A stretch of DNA of 22,563 nucleotides from an uncultured Opitutia bacterium. Lineage in GTDB: Bacteria; Verrucomicrobiota; Verrucomicrobiae; Opitutales; UBA953. The notes beneath the pieces were generated by a model, which saw only the letters and a program-made list of their open reading frames with translations, made no database searches and was not told the DNA's origin. Position numbers and translations under genes: made by a program. The stretch spans positions 1 through 22,563 of the forward strand of contig CAIOLH010000019.1 in NCBI GenBank assembly GCA_903859115.1, in the 5' to 3' direction. Every line of letters starts with the position of its first letter. Within the stretch, counting starts at the first letter, position 1. This document shows positions 14,369 through 22,563 of this stretch, in pieces.

Positions 14369-16081
14369 TTAGGCTGAATAGCGCCAATCGACAATTTCAA
14401 CCTGAATACTCTTTCGACCCTGCCAACGATTCCAGGCAAGTTTAACCGCTAAATCTACCGATTTACCGATTTCCGGAATCCGGCTACTCATTCTCCAGGC
14501 GATAAAACTGAGTCGACGCTGGGCTGAAAGTGAAATCTGAAATCTAATGTTTCCTTCTCCGAACTGGGTTGGGCTTTTATCAAAAACAAATCGCCTCACC
14601 CCAAAAATCGGTTCACTATTAGACTCTCCGTAAGGTTGGAGCAATTCCATGTCATCAAGTAACCCTTCGTTGATTTCATTTAATTTTAGCCAGTGCGTGA
14701 TATCTAAATCACGACTATCCGTAACTAAGTTGGTACTCTTTTTCTGCAATGAAACTGCGGCAGTAAACTTAGCGCGAAACTGTTCTACATCCGATGCAGC
14801 GAGCGAAATACCCACGGCCATCGGGTGACCACCGTAGGTTTTTAAAATATCCGCACAGGAATTAAGTGCTTCGACCAAATTTACCCCCGGAATACTACGA
14901 CCAGAACCCTTGGCGATGTCGCCTTCTTTTCCTAAAACAATAACGGGGCGATCCATAGCCCGACAGATTTTACCTGCTGCGATACCCACGACACCTGGAT
15001 GCCAGTCTCCAAATAGAACATAGCCCTCCTGCTCTCCCATAGATTTAGCCTGCTCGGTTGCCTCGTCAGTCACGCGCTTATCAATTTCTTGTCGCTCGCG
15101 GTTAATTTGATCGAGCAACTCAGCATCGCGTTCAGAATCTTGAACTGTTTCCGCAAGTAATAAATTCAACGGTAATGAAGCATCCGCCAATCTTCCGCTG
15201 GCGTTAATGCGTGGACCGATCCGATAAGAAACATCCACCGAACTCAGGGTGGCTCCAGGCTCCATTCCACTGACTGCGATGAGTGCTCTAACTCCGGGAC
15301 GCTTTGCTTCACTCAAAGCTCTCAATCCATGGGCTGCAATGATTCGGTTTTCAGTGAGTAAAGGAACTAAGTCCGCAATCGTACCCAATGCCGCTAAATC
15401 GAGATACTCTTTGACTGCGATATTAGTCCCACGCGGATCGCCTGCTAGTCTTAATACTTTTAATATTCCGTGGATTAATTTAAAAACTAATCCGGCTGTA
15501 CAGAGCGTTTGCCAAGGGACTTGGGCATCATCATTCACCCTCGGGTTAACTAAAATACAATCCGCAGGGGCGGACTTAGCAACGTGGTGGTCGACCACGA
15601 TGACTTCCACGCCGTTCGATTTTAAAAACTCAATTTCGGAAATGGAATTAGTGCCACAATCTAGAGCGATAAATAATTGAGGCTGGGCTTCTTTCACGAC
15701 GCGTTCCAATGCCGCCATGGTGAGACCATAGCCTTCTTCTAGTCGGCGAGGCACAAAAGCGGCGGGTTCAGCTCCCAAACGACGAAGCAAATGCACCAAC
15801 ATCGCCGTGCTTGAAACTCCGTCCACGTCGTAGTCACCCAAGATTGCGATACGTTGTTTCTGACTAACGGCTAAAAGAATTCTTTCCGCCGCAACACGTA
15901 GATTGCCGACTGCAAAGGGATCGGAGACATGCGAAAGTTGCGGACGCAAATGTTGTTCAGCCTGCGACTCATCCGGAAACATGCGTGCTAACACATGCGC
16001 AACAGGTTCCGAGATTCCTAAACTCGATGCAATACGTTGGGCCAGGCCACCGTCTGCAGCTCGATATAACCAAGCGGCCAT
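14369..16081 (-). CDS. recJ: Single-stranded-DNA-specific exonuclease RecJ
   Basis: RecJ is the 5'-3' single-strand DNA exonuclease of recombination and mismatch/excision repair. The 570 residues are standard length. Motifs of the DHH superfamily are present in order: GDYDVDGVSS (82-91), ALDCGTN (about 139-145), the DHH triad (164-166) and LGTIADLVPL (about 232-241). The DHHA1 region follows, with GPRINASGRL, HPGVVGIAAGK, GSGRSIPG and YGGHPMAVG, then an OB-fold C-terminal part. Its ATG lies 11 bases after the secDF stop without a Shine-Dalgarno sequence, so it is likely translated from the yajC-secDF transcript. secDF next to recJ recurs in other PVC bacteria; I recall the same pair in Chlamydia. 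Confidence 0.97.
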   Translation of the reverse strand: MAAWLYRAADGGLAQRIASSLGISEPVAHVLARMFPDESQAEQHLRPQLSHVSDPFAVGNLRVAAERILLAVSQKQRIAILGDYDVDGVSSTAMLVHLLRRLGAEPAAFVPRRLEEGYGLTMAALERVVKEAQPQLFIALDCGTNSISEIEFLKSNGVEVIVVDHHVAKSAPADCILVNPRVNDDAQVPWQTLCTAGLVFKLIHGILKVLRLAGDPRGTNIAVKEYLDLAALGTIADLVPLLTENRIIAAHGLRALSEAKRPGVRALIAVSGMEPGATLSSVDVSYRIGPRINASGRLADASLPLNLLLAETVQDSERDAELLDQINRERQEIDKRVTDEATEQAKSMGEQEGYVLFGDWHPGVVGIAAGKICRAMDRPVIVLGKEGDIAKGSGRSIPGVNLVEALNSCADILKTYGGHPMAVGISLAASDVEQFRAKFTAAVSLQKKSTNLVTDSRDLDITHWLKLNEINEGLLDDMELLQPYGESNSEPIFGVRRFVFDKSPTQFGEGNIRFQISLSAQRRLSFIAWRMSSRIPEIGKSVDLAVKLAWNRWQGRKSIQVEIVDWRYSA

Positions 16082-16092
16082 AAGAGTGATTT

Positions 16093-18795
16093 TTAGGCGT
16101 CAGATCCGGCCTCCCATGAGTAGCGACGAGGGCGTTCCGCTGCATCTACACCTTTGCGTTCACCCTTGTGCCACCAATAGAAAATCGGACTTGCGATGAA
16201 AATGGAAGAGAATGTTCCCGTGAGTACACCATAGATGAAAACTTCGCCATAAAGACGAACATCACCTGCTCCGAATGCCCACAAGGCAACCGCACACAGG
16301 AAAACGGTGGATGAAGTAAGAATCGTACGAGACATCGTCCGGTTAATCGCGAAGTGAATGACATCGCGCAGCGAACGTGTCGGATTATTCTCCAGCTCTT
16401 CACGGATACGATCAAAGACAACGATGGTATCATTCACGGAGTAACCGATGATTAATAAGATCGCTGCAATGAGTGCGGCATTAAACTGTCCTCCAAAGAA
16501 GACGAACAGTGCCACCGTCATGAGTACGTCGTGCAGCGTCGCGACCATTGCCGCGATACCGAATCCGGTTTCGAAACGTAACGAAACATAGATACCAATA
16601 CCCACAAGTGCTAAGATAACTGATAGTATAGCATTGAAACGTAATTCATTGCTGACTGACCCGCCAATCGCTTCACGCACTAGTAATATCTTGTCCGTGG
16701 GAGCTTGTGGATCTTTCAAGATTTGTGGATAATCTTTCTTAATCTGATCAACAATTTTAACTAAATTAGCGAAGTCGGCTTTTCCGTGGTCCTTAGATAA
16801 TTCAGTTTCAATACGAAGTCGCGTTTCACCTCCACCAATGGGCTTCTGCACCGTAATCGTTGTATCAGGGAGACCCACCGTAGTAGCTATCTGAACAACT
16901 TTATTGGTGTCTACTTTGACGGCGTCATTCAACGCAATCATCGTTGATTCGCCACCACGGAAATCCTTACCAAAGGCGTCTTTTCCTTTGTAAGCGAGTT
17001 CACTGATACCGAGAGCGATAATCAACCATGATACAATAAAGGCCACGCGGGCATACTTTAAGAAGTGAATGTCCAGAGTGTGCTTAAATACTGGGAGTCC
17101 GAATAGGCGACTCATGATTCCATTCTCTAAGGCAAATTCTTGGATACCTCGACAGGTAACCAGCGTCGTAAACAACGTCGTAAAGATACCGATAATCAGT
17201 GTGATACCGAATCCGCGCACAGGTCCCGTACCCATCGTAGCGAGAATAATCGCAACGAGTAAGTGAGTTAAGTTCGCATCCACAATCGTCCACATAGCTC
17301 GATTGTATCCTTCGCGCAGTGAGGCCGCACGATCTTTACCGACACGCGCTTCTTCACGAACACGCTCGAGAATTAAAATATTAGCATCCACGGCCATACC
17401 TAAGGTTAGAACCAAGGCGGCCACACCAGGCAAGGTGATGGTAGCTCCAAGATAAGCCATCGCACCCAGCATGAGGAATAAATTCAGCACCATGCCAATC
17501 ACGGCAATGAATCCACCCCAAACGTAGAATCCGACCATGAATAAAACAACCAGACCAACCGCAACGACTGATGCGACGACTGATTTATCTTGAGCGTCTT
17601 TCGCGAGTGATGGACCTACAGAAGTCACATCTTGAGTGATTAACGGAAACTCCAACGGATTATTTAAAACGTTAGAAAGATTAATCGCTTCTTCGCGAGT
17701 GAAGGAACCGGTAATAGTAGCACCCGTGCTACGAATGGCTTCTCGCACCGTGGGAGCCGACTGGAGTACACCATCGAGAACGACCGCTAATTGTCCAAGT
17801 GAGTTTGTGCGACCATTCGCTTCCGCAATTTTTGCAGTCATATCACCAAACTTCTGCGAACCTTCATTGGTAAACTTCATATCAACGTAGAACGACATGC
17901 CATCATCAGAACGTGCCGAGGATGATTTAATAATGGCGCCCGTTGCGTCGGCACGTTTGCGGACGTAATATTTAGAAACCCGAGTCTCACCCGTGCGACG
18001 ATCGACATTACGCTCGGTTAAAACTTCATAAACTGCGGTCGCGCCGTTTTCATCTTCCAAAGATTTTGTCGAACGCTCACGTTCATCATCCAAGGGACGA
18101 CGACCACGATACACCTGTCTAAACTCGAGTTTAGCTGGTTTCTTTAAAGCGTCGATAACATCGGGATTATTGGCGGCATCTTCACCAGGAAGTTGAATCT
18201 CGAGGGACAAATCACCGACCGGACGTAAAACAGGTTCAGCAACGCCAAATTGATTGACGCGTTGTTCCATCACTTGAACGGCCTGATTGACCATTTCAGA
18301 ATGTGAAACGTTAGCTTTTTCGTTTCCAGACTTCACACCAGATTCTGCACCATTCGGATCAACCTTGAGCGTGAAAGATACACCGCCTTGTAAATCTAAA
18401 CCTAATTTCAATCGACCCTGCGAGCGCAGTAATAACTGTTTAAGTACGATAATATTTCTTTTGTTCTGATCAGGCTCACGGATGAAATCTTTTTCGTCGA
18501 AAAAGAAAGGACGTAAATCCACAGCGGCTGCCCGACCCTTACCTTCTCCAATATCACGCAGTGCCTGATAGTAAGAAACGGCTTTTTGATCAGCAGCGGC
18601 CGTACTGATTTTGCTATTTGCTACGCGTGTTTTGGCCTCTTGATGAATTTTAGTAAATTCAGCCGACTGGTTAATAACCTGAGTCGGAACAAACTCTTCG
18701 AGTGGGGTTGGAGCGATTGGGTAGAACTCATAAACCGCACAAGCAAGTGCAACCAATGAGAGGCCAACCTTCCAGAACCATGTCCTGGATGTCAT
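16093..18795 (-). CDS. secDF: Fused protein-export membrane protein SecD-SecF
   Basis: SecD and SecF assist SecYEG in the late, proton-driven step of protein export. Here both are in one chain of about 900 residues. The SecD half has an N-terminal membrane segment, a large periplasmic region with KLGLDLQGG (about 131-138), VLNNPLEFPL, and membrane helices with GMAVDANILILERVREE. The SecF half begins near residue 590, with DFRGGEST (about 611), VSNELRFNAILSV, GYSVNDTIVVFDRIREE and INRTMSRTILTS. The frame is continuous through the junction, so this is a true fusion. I chose ATG 18795, 19 bases after the yajC stop; ATG 18840 would overlap yajC by 26 bases and add 15 residues. recJ follows closely. 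Confidence 0.96.
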   Translation of the reverse strand: MTSRTWFWKVGLSLVALACAVYEFYPIAPTPLEEFVPTQVINQSAEFTKIHQEAKTRVANSKISTAAADQKAVSYYQALRDIGEGKGRAAAVDLRPFFFDEKDFIREPDQNKRNIIVLKQLLLRSQGRLKLGLDLQGGVSFTLKVDPNGAESGVKSGNEKANVSHSEMVNQAVQVMEQRVNQFGVAEPVLRPVGDLSLEIQLPGEDAANNPDVIDALKKPAKLEFRQVYRGRRPLDDERERSTKSLEDENGATAVYEVLTERNVDRRTGETRVSKYYVRKRADATGAIIKSSSARSDDGMSFYVDMKFTNEGSQKFGDMTAKIAEANGRTNSLGQLAVVLDGVLQSAPTVREAIRSTGATITGSFTREEAINLSNVLNNPLEFPLITQDVTSVGPSLAKDAQDKSVVASVVAVGLVVLFMVGFYVWGGFIAVIGMVLNLFLMLGAMAYLGATITLPGVAALVLTLGMAVDANILILERVREEARVGKDRAASLREGYNRAMWTIVDANLTHLLVAIILATMGTGPVRGFGITLIIGIFTTLFTTLVTCRGIQEFALENGIMSRLFGLPVFKHTLDIHFLKYARVAFIVSWLIIALGISELAYKGKDAFGKDFRGGESTMIALNDAVKVDTNKVVQIATTVGLPDTTITVQKPIGGGETRLRIETELSKDHGKADFANLVKIVDQIKKDYPQILKDPQAPTDKILLVREAIGGSVSNELRFNAILSVILALVGIGIYVSLRFETGFGIAAMVATLHDVLMTVALFVFFGGQFNAALIAAILLIIGYSVNDTIVVFDRIREELENNPTRSLRDVIHFAINRTMSRTILTSSTVFLCAVALWAFGAGDVRLYGEVFIYGVLTGTFSSIFIASPIFYWWHKGERKGVDAAERPRRYSWEAGSDA

Positions 18796-18814
18796 AGTAT
18801 TTTTAGTATTAAGG

Positions 18815-19165
18815 TTAGGCAGAAAGCACTTTGGATTCATCCGATGCTAAACCAGCAACGGAACTTTTATGAATCGTCATTTTTCCGCTGTCTAACTCGA
18901 TGGTGACACGCGAATCAGTGATGTGTGTGATACGTCCGTAAATTCCGGTGGACGTCATAATTTCCTGACCCACTTCCAATTGTGATTGAAGCTTTTCGCG
19001 TTCTTTTTGCGCCTTACGTGCGGGAGCAAAAAGGAAGAAATACATCGCTGCAAAAAGCAGTGCGTACCCAATTAAGGGTAAAAACGGATTGGCCGGTGCA
19101 TCAGCTGGTGCGGCTGGTGCGGCTTCCGCTATATAAGAGAACAGTGCGTGAGGGGTGGTTTTCAT
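18815..19165 (-). CDS. yajC: Preprotein translocase subunit YajC
   Basis: YajC is the small single-span membrane partner of SecDF. The 116 residues have an Ala/Pro-rich N-terminal stretch, one membrane helix (about residues 29-47, PLIGYALLFAAMYFFLFAP), the typical PARKAQKEREKLQSQL segment and a beta-rich cytoplasmic part with GIYGRITHITDSRVTIEL. It starts the yajC-secDF-recJ-thuA cluster. No tgt gene lies upstream; instead kup diverges from it across 137 bases. In that gap I see no convincing -35/-10 pair for either gene, only a loose TTGCC/GGCAA inverted pair (19212-19236) and a small AGGTA-AAAGA-TACCT repeat (19267-19281). Confidence 0.94.
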   Translation of the reverse strand: MKTTPHALFSYIAEAAPAAPADAPANPFLPLIGYALLFAAMYFFLFAPARKAQKEREKLQSQLEVGQEIMTSTGIYGRITHITDSRVTIELDSGKMTIHKSSVAGLASDESKVLSA

Positions 19166-19302
19166 ATTTGTTTATTTGGAAAGGGGCTAAATGGAGCAGG
19201 AAAGCCCAAAATTGCCGAAGTGTGACAAAAAGGCAAGCCCCAGCTACTTGGTTTGGTTTTGCGTTCAGGTAAAAGATACCTCAATGTGAATAACTCAATT
19301 CC

Positions 19303-21354
19303 ATGAAAGAAGCCAATCCGGAGGCAACGGCTAAACCGACCTCTTCAACCCCCATTCAGCGAATCACGCTGGCTTCAACGATCGCGGCATTGGGGGTTGT
19401 TTTTGGCGATATTGGAACGAGCCCACTTTACGCATTTAGAGAATGTATTCGTAATGGACTACATGAAGGTGCCACTCCCGAGCAAGTAATCGTACCTGCA
19501 CTCTCCCTCATCATTTGGTCACTCATCTTAGTCGTTACTGTAAAATATGTTTTATTTATGATGGATGCTAATGATGACGGCGAAGGTGGCATCATGACGC
19601 TGGTCTCTCTTGCCTCCAAAAATAACGACCAAGAAAAAGTTAAACCAAGCCCGGACAACCCGACCAGTAAACCTAAGCATCGCAACGTTCTCATCCTACT
19701 TGGAGTTTTCGGAACTGCACTTTTATTTGGCGATGGAGTCATCACTCCTGCAATTTCCGTTTTATCAGCCCTCGAAGGCGTTAAAGAACAAACTACGTCT
19801 AGCGCTGGGTTAATTCGTTATTTCATCCCTGTCACCGCTGTCATCATTTTGATTGGTATATTTGCGATTCAAAAACGTGGTTCTGGAAAAGTCGGTATGT
19901 ATTTCGGTCCCATTACCCTACTCTGGTTCGGAGTAATCGCTGCCACGGGAATCAATTCCCTCTACCAACATCACCAAGAATCCCTCGTCGTGTACGAAGC
20001 ATTCAAGCCGATGGTCGCGATCGATTTTATGGTGAATAGTCCTGGCATCGGAATTGTCGTTCTCGGTGCAGTTTTCCTAGCGGTTACAGGCGCCGAAGCA
20101 CTCTATGCCGACATGGGACACTTCGGCGAAAAACCGATTCGTGCGGGTTGGTATTTCATCGTCTTCCCTGCCCTCATTTTAAATTACCTCGGACAAGGAG
20201 CTTGGGCCATCGCCAATCAATCTCACATTCTCAGCGGCTCTTATAATCCATTTTATAATATGGCCCCAGCTTGGTCGCAAATTCCTCTCGTCGTGATTGC
20301 AACGCTTGCAGCAATCATCGCCTCCCAAGCTTTAATTGCCGGTGCTTTCTCTACCACTGTTCAAGCGATTCAATTAAACTTCTTACCTCGGATGCGCATT
20401 TCGTACACCTCCGATCAAGAATCGGGACAAATCTACATGCCTGTAGTAAACTGGTTACTCTTGGCGGGTTCAGTCTTTTTAGTACTTCAATACCGTTCAT
20501 CGGAAAATCTCGCGAGCGCTTATGGTATTTCCGTATGCGGTACGATGCTAGTAACCACTATATTATACGCCCAGTATCTACATAAGATTAAAAAATTTCC
20601 TATCGCTACGTCCTACATCATCGTCTCTCCCATTTTAATGATGGAACTTCTATTTATCTGTGGAAATGCCACCAAGATTTTTGAGAATGGATGGCTGCCT
20701 CTCGCCGTTGGCTTTGTGCTCTATTACATCATGTCGGTCTGGAACAAAGGTCGTATTGCGATGCGCAGCAAACTCGCCGAAACCGAGAAAAATGATGACT
20801 TTAAATTCTTTATCGAAAGCGTGGAAGAGCGTTTCAAGGCCGGAAAATTGAGCCGTGTTAAAGGCACCGCCGTCTACTTATCAGGCGGAAATAACTCCGT
20901 TCCCATGGCTCTCGCCCATAACCTTAAGCACAATAAAGTTCTCCATGATCATATTATCGTGATTACTCTGACCGTGGATGACACTCGCGCCTTTGTGAGA
21001 AATGATGAACGTGTAATTATCACCACCCACGGTCATGGCTTTGTCTTAATGGGTAATCGCAATGAGTTTCCTCCAGTGATGCGTATTACCGGAAAATTTG
21101 GTTTCCGTGAAAAGCAGGATATCTATCCGATCCTCGACGCTGCCTACAAAGAGCTTGATATTAAACCTAATCCGATGGAGGTCACTTATTTCCTCAGTCG
21201 TGAAACCATCGTACGCGCCGAAAGAAATATTTCACTCAACACGGTCCAAGAAAAGTTATTCGAAGTACTTAATCGCAACGCCCTTTCCGCCACGGCCTAC
21301 TTTAACCTTCCTCCTGGTAGAGTGGTTGAATTGGGTATGCAAGTTGAACTGTAA
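19303..21354 (+). CDS. kup: Kup-family potassium uptake protein
   Basis: Kup (KUP/HAK/KT family) imports potassium with protons across the inner membrane. The 683 residues are within the usual family range. The signature GVVFGDIGTSPLYAF (31-45) begins the first membrane helix. DANDDGEGG (88-96), LLFGDGVITPAISVLSALEG (141-160) and TGAEALYADMGHFG (262-275) follow. About 12 hydrophobic segments fill residues 25-480 and a soluble C-terminal domain of about 200 residues completes it. A linker after the second helix (about 104-127) is polar and variable. No ribosome-binding site is visible upstream. The gene ends two bases before the carA stop on the other strand, with no terminator between. Confidence 0.96.
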   Translation: MKEANPEATAKPTSSTPIQRITLASTIAALGVVFGDIGTSPLYAFRECIRNGLHEGATPEQVIVPALSLIIWSLILVVTVKYVLFMMDANDDGEGGIMTLVSLASKNNDQEKVKPSPDNPTSKPKHRNVLILLGVFGTALLFGDGVITPAISVLSALEGVKEQTTSSAGLIRYFIPVTAVIILIGIFAIQKRGSGKVGMYFGPITLLWFGVIAATGINSLYQHHQESLVVYEAFKPMVAIDFMVNSPGIGIVVLGAVFLAVTGAEALYADMGHFGEKPIRAGWYFIVFPALILNYLGQGAWAIANQSHILSGSYNPFYNMAPAWSQIPLVVIATLAAIIASQALIAGAFSTTVQAIQLNFLPRMRISYTSDQESGQIYMPVVNWLLLAGSVFLVLQYRSSENLASAYGISVCGTMLVTTILYAQYLHKIKKFPIATSYIIVSPILMMELLFICGNATKIFENGWLPLAVGFVLYYIMSVWNKGRIAMRSKLAETEKNDDFKFFIESVEERFKAGKLSRVKGTAVYLSGGNNSVPMALAHNLKHNKVLHDHIIVITLTVDDTRAFVRNDERVIITTHGHGFVLMGNRNEFPPVMRITGKFGFREKQDIYPILDAAYKELDIKPNPMEVTYFLSRETIVRAERNISLNTVQEKLFEVLNRNALSATAYFNLPPGRVVELGMQVEL

Positions 21355-21356
21355 GA

Positions 21357-22517
21357 TTACTTCTTCGACGCTTTGCTCTTAGCAATCAAATCGTAGAAGT
21401 GATCAAACAAGACATCGGCATCGTTCGGACCTGGCCCAGCTTCGGGGTGATATTGTACTGAAAACACAGGCTTATCTTTAAGACGTAGTCCTGAAACGGT
21501 ACCGTCATTCAAATTCACTTCCGTCACAATCGCACCACAACGCTCGAGTTCTTCAGGCTTGGAGGCAAAGCCGTGATTCTGTGCCGTGATGGAAACTCGA
21601 CCTTCTTCGGTATTCTTGACGGGTTGATTTCCTCCACGGTGTCCGAATTTTAATTTATACGTCGAGGCACCAATAGCGTGCGTGATGATTTGGTGACCTA
21701 GACAAATTCCGAAAATGGGGTAAGACTTAATTAAATCCGAAACCGCTTCGTGTGCATACTTCAAGGCTGCTGGATCGCCAGGTCCATTGGATAAAAATAC
21801 CCCATCAGGATTATAGGCTCGAATCTCAGAAGCAGGTGTCGTGGCTGGGAAAACTTGTACGTCGAAACCGGAATCCACTAAGCGACGGAAGATCGAGGTC
21901 TTCGCACCAAAGTCATACGCAGCGATACGATACTGCACGGGCTTATTCTTAGGCTTGTTTAAATGAGTTCCGACTACGGTGAAAGGCTTACAATCGCCCG
22001 CTGTCTTATTAAAATTATAAGATGCCTTGCAGGTGACCTCTTTGACAAAGTCAGCACCCACCGTGCCTGACCAAGCGCGTGCACGTTTCAATGCTTCTTC
22101 ATCAGAAATAGCCTCCGTTGAAAGACAGGCTTTCATCACCCCTGCGGAGCGAAGTTTTTTAGTTAAGGAACGAGTGTCGATTCCTTCAATGCCAGGGATA
22201 CCATATTTCTTAAGCCAAGTACTGAGATCGGTAGTAGCTCTCCAATTAGAAACAATCGGCGAAAGTTCACGTACTACAAATCCGGCAACGTGAGGACGCG
22301 CTGATTCGAAATCATCTTCATTCACTCCATAGTTTCCAATCTGAGGAGTCGTCATCGTCACAATCTGTCCAAAGTAAGACGGGTCCGTGAGGATTTCTTG
22401 GTAACCCGTCATGCTCGTATTAAAGACCACTTCACCGCACAAGGTCTTCTCCGCCCCAAAAGCTCGACCCCGAAGAATGGTTCCATCTTCAAGAGCGAGA
22501 ACTGCGTGGCGATTCAT
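21357..22517 (-). CDS. carA: Carbamoyl-phosphate synthase small (glutaminase) subunit
   Basis: CarA releases ammonia from glutamine and channels it to CarB to make carbamoyl phosphate for arginine and pyrimidines. The 386 residues match the family. The N-terminal CarA domain has [27 protein letters not shown] and [11 protein letters not shown]. The class I amidotransferase domain has SNGPGDP, the catalytic Cys272 in [17 protein letters not shown], and His357/Glu359 in VQYHPEA. carB does not follow it: the next gene downstream is kup on the opposite strand. Only 46 bases upstream are visible, holding no promoter I can recognise and no ribosome-binding site. Confidence 0.97.
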   Translation of the reverse strand: MNRHAVLALEDGTILRGRAFGAEKTLCGEVVFNTSMTGYQEILTDPSYFGQIVTMTTPQIGNYGVNEDDFESARPHVAGFVVRELSPIVSNWRATTDLSTWLKKYGIPGIEGIDTRSLTKKLRSAGVMKACLSTEAISDEEALKRARAWSGTVGADFVKEVTCKASYNFNKTAGDCKPFTVVGTHLNKPKNKPVQYRIAAYDFGAKTSIFRRLVDSGFDVQVFPATTPASEIRAYNPDGVFLSNGPGDPAALKYAHEAVSDLIKSYPIFGICLGHQIITHAIGASTYKLKFGHRGGNQPVKNTEEGRVSITAQNHGFASKPEELERCGAIVTEVNLNDGTVSGLRLKDKPVFSVQYHPEAGPGPNDADVLFDHFYDLIAKSKASKK

Positions 22518-22563
22518 GAGTCCGTTTTGAAAGGCGGTTCGCCCTCGGAGTGAAGCAAAAAAG

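Noticed and set aside
15249..15680. Open frame of 143 codons on the plus strand inside recJ
   Set aside because: It is a shadow of the RecJ core motifs on the minus strand, with no family resemblance of its own.
19166..19302. c-di-AMP (ydaO-type) riboswitch controlling kup
   Set aside because: The full gap is only 137 bases and shared with divergent yajC; only weak five-base repeats are visible and no matching multi-stem fold could be recognised.

Overview
The window is a compact run of bacterial chromosomal housekeeping genes. It holds 15 protein-coding genes, one of them cut by the left edge. I see no RNA genes, mobile elements, CRISPR arrays or prophage genes, and no gene-free stretch longer than about 140 bases. 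The gene content points to the Planctomycetes-Verrucomicrobia-Chlamydiae group, most likely a Verrucomicrobium of Opitutae type. The reasons are a fused SecD-SecF protein encoded between yajC and recJ, a secreted ThuA-like protein, a Tat-exported alkaline phosphatase, a SIMPL-domain membrane protein and a threonyl-tRNA synthetase with an unusual domain layout. This assignment is an inference from gene content; there is no rRNA marker here.

Layout from left to right. At 1-397 (+) lies the 3' end of a DedA-family membrane protein gene, whose tail overlaps the end of a GAF-domain histidine kinase gene. From 366 to 8712 there is a minus-strand block, read from right to left: cysS (cysteinyl-tRNA synthetase), a SIMPL-domain protein, thrS, a Tat-exported alkaline phosphatase, cysE (serine O-acetyltransferase) and the kinase, which starts one base after cysE ends. 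Divergent from cysS is metY (8837-10126, +), encoding O-acetylhomoserine sulfhydrylase. It ends at a clear bidirectional terminator facing a minus-strand gene for a bifunctional OlsF-like acyltransferase (10178-11977), which is followed to the right by tatD (12046-12840, -). An EVE-domain gene (12936-13385, +) runs into a ThuA-domain gene. That gene ends a minus-strand export/repair cluster whose order of transcription is yajC - secDF - recJ - thuA-like (19165 down to 13382). At the right are kup (potassium uptake, 19303-21354, +) and, tail to tail with it, carA (21357-22517, -).

Functional themes are sulfur amino acids (cysE, metY, cysS), translation (thrS, cysS), Sec protein export (yajC, secDF), DNA repair (recJ), membrane lipids (olsF-like, dedA), potassium uptake and pyrimidine/arginine precursor supply (carA). 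These do not form one obvious novel system. The most notable points are the threonyl-tRNA synthetase, which lacks the TGS domain and has a cysteine-containing insert; the single-protein aminolipid synthase candidate; near-absence of Shine-Dalgarno sequences before the start codons; a consensus-like promoter that would give an almost leaderless mRNA; a CysE without the usual C-terminal tail; and the coupling of an orphan sensor kinase to cysE.
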